Assembly (NCBI GenBank): GCA_024278715.1
Contig: JAJRSN010000177.1
Span: 1-15,591 of the forward strand
Reading direction: 5' to 3'
Source: Calditrichota bacterium
GTDB taxonomy: Bacteria; Calditrichota; Calditrichia; Calditrichales; Calditrichaceae
DNA: 15,591 nt
Position numbers and translations under genes: made by a program
The notes under the pieces: generated by a model
The model's input: only the letters and a program-made list of their open reading frames with translations
The model's database searches: none
Told to the model about the DNA's origin: nothing
Shown: positions 1 through 5,295 of the stretch, in pieces
How the letters are laid out: each line of letters begins with the position of its first letter
Numbering within the stretch: position 1 is the first letter of the stretch

Positions 1-23
1 TGAGCGGAGAGCAGAAAGCCGTG

Positions 24-167
24 ACGCGTGATGAGTACTCAAAGTTTAGATATTATGGGTTATTAATTGCTCGGAATTTCGAATATTGTGCGCTTTGGGA
101 ATAAAACCCCCCTTGCCTTCGGCGTTCCCCCCTTCAAAAGGGGGGAAATTAAAAGGGGGTTCTTTAA
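24..167. repeat. Direct repeat copy 1 with nested C/G-run hairpins
   Basis: First of two copies of a ~145-bp unit, offset 182 bp from the second. It begins with ACGCGTGATGAGTACTC, continues through TTAATTGCTCGGAATTT and ATATTGTGCGCTTTGG, and ends in a hairpin cluster. The inner hairpin pairs CCCCCCTT (127-134) with AAGGGGGG (138-145) across a 3-nt loop. An outer stem pairs the C-run at 105-112 with GGGGGTT at 155-161. A mini-hairpin GCC-TTC-GGC lies at 115-123. The result would be a cruciform or three-way junction. It is intergenic and non-coding. It may serve as a bidirectional terminator or simply be a dispersed palindromic repeat; the sequence does not decide this. Confidence 0.7.
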
Positions 168-205
168 TTCAGAATAAACAAGAAATTACAGATGGCGGTA
201 ACGTA

Positions 206-352
206 ACGCGTGATGCGTACTCAGAAATTTAGATATTGAGTTTTTTAATTGCTCGGAATTTAAAATATTGTGCGCTTTGGAAATAAGACCCCCCTTACCT
301 TCGGCGTTCCCCCCCTTTGAAAAAGGGGGAAATTAAAAGGGGGGATCTTTAA
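206..352. repeat. Direct repeat copy 2 with nested C/G-run hairpins
   Basis: Second copy of the unit at 24-167, opening with ACGCGTGATGCGTACTC and differing by scattered substitutions and small indels. It keeps the same hairpin plan: an outer CCCCCC run at about 289-294, a GCC/TTC/GGC-like element (ACCTTCGGCG), then an inner C-run (309-315) facing AAAAAGGGGG, closed by GGGGGG at 339-344. The substitutions inside the stems leave the C-run/G-run pairing intact, so the folded form rather than the exact sequence may matter. On the minus strand it lies downstream of the cysteine synthase gene and could help end that transcript. Confidence 0.65.
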
Positions 353-446
353 CGTAGAACAAAAGCACCCTCCCTTCTGAACGCCGGACAGGTTAACCTT
401 TAAAGATTATTGATTAAATGGAGATTACCCATTACGGATTACACCC

Positions 447-467
447 GTCTGGCTGGCGCAGCCGGAC
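447..467. other. Imperfect hairpin downstream of cysteine synthase
   Basis: GTCTGGCTG (447-455) pairs with CAGCCGGAC (459-467) over a 3-nt loop, with one G-T wobble. It lies 21 bp beyond the stop of the cysteine synthase gene in that gene's direction. No T-run follows on the minus strand, so it is not a textbook intrinsic terminator. The stretch 353-487 holds no gene. It also has the direct repeat GCCGGACAGG at 383-392 and 461-470 and the palindrome AGGTTAACCT at 390-399. Confidence 0.35.
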
Positions 468-487
468 AGGCATTACGCTTTACACTT

Positions 488-1402
488 TTAAGCAAACAAT
501 TCCCCGATCGACAGATAACGTTCCCCTGTGTCGTAGCAAAAAGTAAGCACACGTTTTTTGCCTTCGGCTTTCTTAAGCTTTTGCGAAACCGCAGCCAGTG
601 AAGCGCCGGTGCTGATGCCCACCAATATTCCTTCTTCTCTTGCGCAGCGTCCCGCAAATTCGTAGGCTTCTTTTTTATTAACCCGAATCACCCCGTCTAT
701 CAAATCGCGGCGCAATATGCTCGGGATAAATCCTGCGCCAATGCCCTGAATGACATGGGGACCGGGCTGTCCGCCGCTGAGCACCGGGGACTGATCCGGT
801 TCTACCGCAAACACCTTTAATTGCGGAAATTTTTCTTTTAAAACCATGGCAACGCCGGTGATGTGTCCGCCGGTCCCCACGCCGGTAATTATCCAGTCCA
901 GACCGTCCGGAAAGTCTTTCAAAATTTCCTGCGCCGTGTGTTTACGGTGGGCTTCCACATTGGCTTGATTGTCAAACTGCATCGGCATCCATGCATTGGG
1001 TATTTCTTCGGTAAGCTCTTTGGCTCTGGCAATCGATCCGTTCATTCCCAGTTCACGCGGCGTCAATTCGAATTCCGCCCCGTAAGCAGCCATTAAACGC
1101 CTTCGTTCAATGGACATCGATTCTGGCATGACCAAAATGAGCTTGTAACCTTTAACTGCCGCCACCATGGCTAACCCGACGCCCGTATTCCCGGAGGTGG
1201 GTTCGATGATCACACTCTCCGGATTCAGCAAACCGCGTTTTTCGGCGTCTTCCACCATTGAAAGCGCGATGCGGTCTTTAATACTTCCGGCGGGATTGGA
1301 GCGCTCTAATTTCATCCATACTTCATGGGAATTGTCGTATAAGCGATTAATTCGTACATGCGGCGTATTGCCGATCTGTTCCAGTATATGTTGTAACTTC
1401 AT
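488..1402 (-). CDS. cysK: Cysteine synthase (O-acetylserine sulfhydrylase)
   Basis: This PLP enzyme makes L-cysteine from O-acetyl-L-serine and sulfide in the cytoplasm, the last step of cysteine synthesis. At 304 residues it has normal family length. The PLP lysine is K42 in SNPAGSIKDR. The substrate loop TSGNTG is at 69-74, the phosphate-binding GTGGH at 176-180 and the GISTGA segment at 262-267. YDTGERYLS near the C-terminus is also typical. The start is fixed by a strong AAGGAGGT (minus strand, 1415-1408) seven bases from the ATG. The gene follows cysE by only 16 bp and its ribosome site sits in that gap, so the two are surely cotranscribed. CysK and CysM types are hard to separate by eye; adjacency to cysE favours an O-acetylserine enzyme. 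A related enzyme such as cystathionine beta-synthase is unlikely because there are no extra domains. Confidence 0.93.
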   Translation of the reverse strand: MKLQHILEQIGNTPHVRINRLYDNSHEVWMKLERSNPAGSIKDRIALSMVEDAEKRGLLNPESVIIEPTSGNTGVGLAMVAAVKGYKLILVMPESMSIERRRLMAAYGAEFELTPRELGMNGSIARAKELTEEIPNAWMPMQFDNQANVEAHRKHTAQEILKDFPDGLDWIITGVGTGGHITGVAMVLKEKFPQLKVFAVEPDQSPVLSGGQPGPHVIQGIGAGFIPSILRRDLIDGVIRVNKKEAYEFAGRCAREEGILVGISTGASLAAVSQKLKKAEGKKRVLTFCYDTGERYLSIGELFA

Positions 1403-1418
1403 GAGCCACCTCCTTCGT

Positions 1419-2264
1419 TTAAATATAAAACATTAATGCCTGATTCTGTTCGAATTTGGAGCGAACCCTTATTTCGGAAGTATTGTAAACGATCGAATAA
1501 GGCTCCACGCTCTCGGTCAACCATACGTTTCCGCCGATAATGCTGTCATGCCCGATTATCGTATTTCCGCCCAGAATAGTGGCGCTGGAATAAATAATTA
1601 CGTTATCTTCAATGGTGGGATGGCGCTTGGTCTGATTCAATTTTTTTGAAACGCTCAACGCGCCTAAAGTAACGCCCTGATAAATTTTTACATTGTCGCC
1701 GATCTCGGTTGTCTCGCCTACTACAATTCCCGTTGCGTGATCAATGAAAAACGAACGTCCGATTTTAGCGCCGGGATGAATATCCACACCCGTTTTAAAA
1801 TGAGCATATTCCGTAATGAGTCTGGGAAAAATAGGAACACCAGCCTGATAAAAAATATGCGCTACCCGATAGGCGTAAATGGCGTAAAATCCCGGATACG
1901 CCGAAATCACTTCGTCAATCGTTTCGGCGGCGGGATCGCCTTCGTAAATGGCGCGGGCGTCGGACCATAAATAATTGTACACGTCGGGCAATTGGTCGAA
2001 AAAAACATCCGCAATACCCGAAGCGCTGTTATTCACTCTTGCCTCCAAAGGACGCAAAAGCTGCGTTAAAAATCTTCTGAGCAAAGAAGTTTTTCCCTTA
2101 ATTTCATCCACGCTCAGGTATTGGGAGCCGTTGCAAAAATGAGGAAACAACAATTCCAGCAAATCTTCCAGAAATCGATGCACATCATTCTTTGAAGGAA
2201 ATGTGTTTAAATGTTCAATATGAACCCGTAAAAGGGTCTGCGCAAAATCTTTATATTTATTCAT
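1419..2264 (-). CDS. cysE: Serine O-acetyltransferase
   Basis: Transfers acetyl from acetyl-CoA to L-serine to give O-acetylserine, the committed and usually feedback-controlled step of cysteine synthesis. The 281 residues contain an N-terminal helical part (about 1-145) and a left-handed beta-helix of hexapeptide repeats (about 158-265). Residues matching the known catalytic set are D110 (in DPAA), D175-H176 (in IDHATGIVVGET) and R214-H215. The protein ends in isoleucine (LMFYI). In known serine acetyltransferases a C-terminal Ile inserts into the CysK active site to form the cysteine synthase complex, so complex formation with the downstream product is plausible. AAGGA at 2278-2274 supports the ATG. 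A 173-bp region rich in inverted repeats separates it from the Cys-rich small ORF upstream. Confidence 0.93.
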   Translation of the reverse strand: MNKYKDFAQTLLRVHIEHLNTFPSKNDVHRFLEDLLELLFPHFCNGSQYLSVDEIKGKTSLLRRFLTQLLRPLEARVNNSASGIADVFFDQLPDVYNYLWSDARAIYEGDPAAETIDEVISAYPGFYAIYAYRVAHIFYQAGVPIFPRLITEYAHFKTGVDIHPGAKIGRSFFIDHATGIVVGETTEIGDNVKIYQGVTLGALSVSKKLNQTKRHPTIEDNVIIYSSATILGGNTIIGHDSIIGGNVWLTESVEPYSIVYNTSEIRVRSKFEQNQALMFYI

Positions 2265-2316
2265 GATTTTTTATCCTTATCTTTGAATTTACCTTTTGAT
2301 TTGAATTTTTACAATA

Positions 2317-2412
2317 CCCGAATAATTTTTTTTGCATGATAATTCATTTCCCGAACAATAATTTGCGATCAAAAATAATATCGCAAAGCCGGAAAAATAA
2401 GATATTCGGGAA
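2317..2412 (-). promoter_or_regulatory. Possible switchable RNA leader of cysE
   Basis: Read on the minus strand between the Cys-rich ORF and cysE. Segment 1, TTCCCGAA (2412-2405), can pair with TTCGGGAA (2355-2348), enclosing a perfect inner stem TTTGCGAT (2387-2380) with ATCGCAAA (2369-2362). The overlapping CCCGAATA (2410-2403) can instead pair with TATTCGGG (2324-2317), nearer the cysE start. The two pairings of segment 1 exclude each other, as expected of an attenuator. No hairpin directly followed by a U-run is visible, so any control may act on translation or Rho-dependent termination. The same arms could also be DNA operator sites. Confidence 0.4.
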
Positions 2413-2437
2413 TAGCGATTATTTAAATTAAAGGGGA

Positions 2438-2602
2438 TTATTTACAAACAGGACAACAACAGCAACGGAAAAGAAAAGAACGGACGGGAAGGTTGGAAGG
2501 GATGCGGTTTGGGGTATGGGCAGAAAAAACAGACTGAAACAGCCCTTTCTCCGGATTATCCAAAGAACCTTCGGCACTTGAAAACCTTAAAAAATCAGAC
2601 AT
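2438..2602 (-). CDS. Cys-rich 54-aa ORF, candidate cysteine leader peptide
   Basis: A 54-codon ORF on the same strand as cysE and cysK, 173 bp before cysE. It starts MSDFLRFSSAEGSL and ends RCCCCPVCK, so five of the last eight residues are Cys (codons TGC TGT TGT TGT, then TGT). AAGGAG at 2618-2613 lies 10 nt before the only sensible ATG; an in-frame stop lies at 2635-2633. A run of the pathway's end-product amino acid just before the stop, upstream of that pathway's genes, is the hallmark of an attenuation leader peptide: ribosomes would stall there when Cys-tRNA is scarce. It is longer than classical leaders such as trpL. The alternative is a small metal-binding peptide. I recognise no family. 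The position and composition are seen; the function is inferred. Confidence 0.6.
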   Translation of the reverse strand: MSDFLRFSSAEGSLDNPEKGLFQSVFSAHTPNRIPSNLPVRSFLFRCCCCPVCK

Positions 2603-2640
2603 GTGTAACGGTCTCCTTATAATAGATATTAATTACTGTT

Positions 2641-2659
2641 GTAATTTAAATTAAATTAC
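2641..2659. promoter_or_regulatory. 19-bp perfect palindrome, possible operator
   Basis: GTAATTTAA-A-TTAAATTAC is a perfect 9-bp inverted repeat with a single central base. It lies 38 bp upstream of the Cys-rich ORF start, about where the -35 region of that ORF's promoter would fall (a TATTAT hexamer is at 2624-2619 on the minus strand). Being entirely A/T-rich in its core, it may also arise by chance. Confidence 0.3.
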
Positions 2660-2776
2660 GATTATGAACCGAAAATTTCAAATTTTTATTTTAACGGCAA
2701 AAATCTTCGTCGTCATTTAAAAAATTAGTATTTAATTTCGGGAAGACGATTGATTGAAAAAAAGCCTATTTAATGT

Positions 2777-2804
2777 TTGAATTTATCAAAGTATTATTTA
2801 TATT
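2777..2804 (+). promoter_or_regulatory. Candidate sigma-70-type promoter of kaiC
   Basis: TTGAAT (2777-2782) and TATATT (2799-2804) are separated by 16 bp, giving a predicted 5' UTR of about 70 nt before kaiC. The same two hexamers, 17 bp apart, precede the secreted-protein gene at the right edge. The surrounding sequence is AT-rich, so chance matches are possible. Confidence 0.35.
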
Positions 2805-2881
2805 GTAACAAATAGCGATAATAATTAATCTTTCTAAAATTAATTGTATTTGTTCCATGAACGAATAAGGGATGATGAGTC

Positions 2882-4579
2882 ATGAAAAACAGTAAAAACG
2901 GAACTTCCATTTTAAGCAAAGCGGCAACGGGAATTACGGGATTTGATGAGATCACCGGCGGCGGTTTGCCTTCGGGACGCCCGACCCTCATTTTCGGCGG
3001 ACCGGGCTGCGGGAAAACATTGTTCTCTTTGCAGTTTATCGCTCACGGCGCGCTGCACGAGGGCGAGAATGGAGTGATTATTTCGTTTGAAGAGTCTCCC
3101 GAAGAATTAATGATCAATGCAAGCTCTGTAGGGCTTGATTTGCAGACCCTGATCAATCAGAAAAAAATTGCCGTCGATTTCATAAAATTCGACCCCCATG
3201 AACTAAACGAAGCGGGCACTTACAATCTTGAAGGACTTTTCCTGCGTTTGGAAGCAGTGGTTGCCGAAGTAAATGCAAAACGCGTTGCTATCGATACATT
3301 GGAAAGTCTCTTTACGGTGTTCTCCCGCAGAGATATCATTCGCGCGGAGATCAGCCGTTTATTCCGCTGGTTAAAAGAACGCAATCTTACCACCATTGTG
3401 ACGGGCGAGGTGGGTCCGAATACTTCATCCAATTCAACTCGCTACGGATTAGAAGAATACATTTCGGATTGCGTGATTTATCTCGATAATCGGGTTGAAA
3501 ATCAAATTACCACCAGAAGATTGCGAATTGTTAAATACCGCGGTTCGTCACACGGTACAAATGAATATCCGTTTTTAATCAGCGATTTTGGCATCAATGT
3601 TTTGCCTGTTACCTCTATCGGGTTGGACTATGAAGTAAGCAAAGAAAGAATTTCCACCGGAATTCCGGATCTGGACGAAATGTTGGGCGGCAAAGGCGTA
3701 TTCAGAGGCAGCACCATTTTAATTTCAGGGACGGCGGGCACCGGAAAAAGCACCATGGGCGCCTATTTTGTGAATGCCGCCTGCGAACGGAAAGAAAAGG
3801 CGCTCTTCATCTCTTTCGAAGAGTCGCCCTATCAAATCATGCGCAATATGACTTCCATTGGATTAAATTTAAAGAGATTTGTCGATAAAGGATTATTGAA
3901 AATTGTTGCCTTTCGTCCGACAATGTTTGGTCTTGAGATGCATCTGATAAACATCATACATCTTATCCGGCAAGAAAATCCTTCTGTGGTTGTTCTCGAT
4001 CCCATCAATAGTTTTTTAACCGACGTCAGAGAACACGATGTAAAATTAATGTTGATGAGGCTTACCGATTTTATAAAATCCAAAAATATTACCGGAATGA
4101 TGCTCAGCCTGACGGGCGGGGGAGAGCATACCGAACGAACCAATGTGGCAATTTCGTCCATTGTCGATACCTGGATCATCTTGCGCGATGTCGAGCAATC
4201 CGGCGAACGAAACCGCGGGCTTTACATTCTCAAATCGCGCGGACACAAACATTCCAATCAAATTCGGGAATTCAAGCTTTCGGACAAGGGGTTAAAATTG
4301 ATTGAAGTTTATCGCGGATTAGCGGGAGTGTTAACCGGATCGGCTCGCATTGCTCAGGAAGCAAAAGAAGAATTGGAACAATTGGAATATAAGCAGGAAA
4401 TAGAAAGATTACTGAATAAACTGGAAAATCGGCGCAGAACCTTGGAAAATCAGATTGAAATTATCAAAGCTAATTTTGACGCCGAGACTAAAGAAATCGA
4501 ATTACAGATCGAACAATTAAAACATCGACAGTCAGTACTTGAGGAGCGAAAAAAAATGATCGGGAAGATGCGTAGCTGA
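2882..4579 (+). CDS. kaiC: KaiC-like circadian clock ATPase/autokinase
   Basis: A RecA-type double-domain ATPase expected to form hexamers and autophosphorylate, with phosphorylation state and KaiB binding setting a timer. CI (about 15-245) has Walker A GGPGCGKT (39-46), catalytic E70-E71 and Walker B D138. CII (about 257-490) has Walker A GTAGTGKS (283-290), E313-E314 and Walker B D373. The cyanobacterial phosphosites Ser431-Thr432 correspond to S425-S426 (AISSIVDT). After LTGSARI, which matches the cyanobacterial tail ISGSPTRI, comes a charged heptad-like coiled coil (about 490-562) absent from cyanobacterial KaiC. A comparable extension in Rhodobacter KaiC joins two hexamers into a dodecamer. 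AAGGGA (2867-2872) supports the start. kaiB follows 26 bp downstream. No kaiA is present, so KaiA-independent or hourglass behaviour is likely. Confidence 0.92.
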   Translation: MKNSKNGTSILSKAATGITGFDEITGGGLPSGRPTLIFGGPGCGKTLFSLQFIAHGALHEGENGVIISFEESPEELMINASSVGLDLQTLINQKKIAVDFIKFDPHELNEAGTYNLEGLFLRLEAVVAEVNAKRVAIDTLESLFTVFSRRDIIRAEISRLFRWLKERNLTTIVTGEVGPNTSSNSTRYGLEEYISDCVIYLDNRVENQITTRRLRIVKYRGSSHGTNEYPFLISDFGINVLPVTSIGLDYEVSKERISTGIPDLDEMLGGKGVFRGSTILISGTAGTGKSTMGAYFVNAACERKEKALFISFEESPYQIMRNMTSIGLNLKRFVDKGLLKIVAFRPTMFGLEMHLINIIHLIRQENPSVVVLDPINSFLTDVREHDVKLMLMRLTDFIKSKNITGMMLSLTGGGEHTERTNVAISSIVDTWIILRDVEQSGERNRGLYILKSRGHKHSNQIREFKLSDKGLKLIEVYRGLAGVLTGSARIAQEAKEELEQLEYKQEIERLLNKLENRRRTLENQIEIIKANFDAETKEIELQIEQLKHRQSVLEERKKMIGKMRS

Positions 4580-4605
4580 CATTAAAAATTTAAGGAATAA
4601 GTATT

Positions 4606-4908
4606 ATGCACACAAAAACAGAAAATGTTCGACTAAAAGAAAAACGGGAATGGATTTTCGAGCTGTACATTGCCGGGCAGTCTCCGCGCTCTTTGCAGGC
4701 AATTGCCAATTTAAAACGGATTTGCGAAAAAAGCCTGAAAAAAAATTATGATTTACATGTTATCGATGTAAGCGAAAATCCTTCGTTAGCAAGAATCAAA
4801 CAAATAATTGCGCTTCCGACTATCATAAGAGTGAATCCCAAACCGGCTCGCAAGGTTGTCGGCGATTTGTCCGAAATCGATAAGGCGAAATTAATTTTGG
4901 AAATTTAA
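4606..4908 (+). CDS. kaiB: KaiB-like clock protein
   Basis: A 100-residue thioredoxin-like protein expected to bind the CI ring of phosphorylated KaiC. After a charged 15-residue lead it has the family strand FELYIAGQSP, then an amphipathic helix, LHVIDVSENP, the probable cis-proline segment LPT (70-72) and the KaiB signature PKPARKVVGDLS (78-89). Length equals the family norm. The GDLS-type end belongs to the region that changes fold when cyanobacterial KaiB binds KaiC, so this copy appears competent for KaiC. AAGGAA at 4592-4597 lies 8 nt before the ATG. It is cotranscribed between kaiC and a second, divergent kaiB-like gene. Confidence 0.9.
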   Translation: MHTKTENVRLKEKREWIFELYIAGQSPRSLQAIANLKRICEKSLKKNYDLHVIDVSENPSLARIKQIIALPTIIRVNPKPARKVVGDLSEIDKAKLILEI

Positions 4909-4923
4909 AAGGAAGCGGATTTG

Positions 4924-5295
4924 ATGAGTCAGACAAACGGTTTGAAACCTCATAAAAGTAATCATGTACAGTTACTGTTAATTGTAAGCGGTATGACGGC
5001 AAGGTCTGTGCGTGTGGTCAAAGTAATTAAAAATTTTTGCGAACAAAATTTATCCTACTTTGAACTGATAATATTCGATGTGTATCAGGAGCCTGTTTCC
5101 GAAGATCAACAACCTCTGCCCGTTGCTCCGCTTTTGATTGGGAATTTTCCTTGGGAATTCGCCGAAAATATTAAAAAGCTTTTGAAGAAAGAAGGCATTT
5201 TCCTCCCTGTCGTTCAAGCTAATCTCGTTAAAGTAAATGAGATGAAAGGAGCCCTGGATGAAGGAGAGCACGGAACAAAAATTAGCGGAACTTGA
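4924..5295 (+). CDS. Divergent KaiB-like protein
   Basis: A 123-residue KaiB/thioredoxin-like protein. The first part aligns with KaiB: VQLLLIVSGMTARSVR (15-30), a helix ending IKNFCEQN, FELIIFDVYQEP (46-57) and a probable cis-Pro in VAPLLI (67-72). The KaiB signature PxPxRxxxGDLS is missing; instead it reads GNFPWEFAENIKKLLKKEG and carries a ~30-residue extra tail. That tail is coded partly in the overlap with the next gene. I chose ATG 4924 over an adjacent in-frame TTG at 4921 because AAGGAAG (4909-4915) sits 8 nt from it. Fold-switch residues appear lost, so it may be an adaptor between KaiC/KaiB and the overlapping kinase, much as the SasA N-terminal domain is KaiB-like. This role is inference. 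Confidence 0.8.
   Translation: MSQTNGLKPHKSNHVQLLLIVSGMTARSVRVVKVIKNFCEQNLSYFELIIFDVYQEPVSEDQQPLPVAPLLIGNFPWEFAENIKKLLKKEGIFLPVVQANLVKVNEMKGALDEGEHGTKISGT
5245..5251 (+). promoter_or_regulatory. Ribosome binding site inside the second kaiB-like gene
   Basis: AAAGGAG lies 6 nt before the ATG at 5258, inside the coding sequence of the upstream kaiB-like gene. It fixes the kinase start 38 bp before that gene's stop and implies translational coupling of the two products. Confidence 0.7.

Noticed and set aside
24..352. Possible CRISPR-like repeat array
   Set aside because: Only two units with a 182-bp period, and the repeats are long hairpin-bearing units rather than short repeats with unique spacers; no cas genes are nearby.
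410..601. 63-codon plus-strand ORF at the cysteine synthase end
   Set aside because: Most of it is antisense to the conserved C-terminal part of cysteine synthase, and its start lies in low-complexity repeat-like DNA.
2794..2991. 65-codon minus-strand ORF over the kaiC start
   Set aside because: It lies antisense to the conserved kaiC N-terminus and Walker A region, has no recognisable motif and no supporting ribosome site.
4921..4923. TTG as the start of the second kaiB-like gene
   Set aside because: The ATG immediately after it has better spacing (8 nt) from AAGGAAG, and the change is only one residue.
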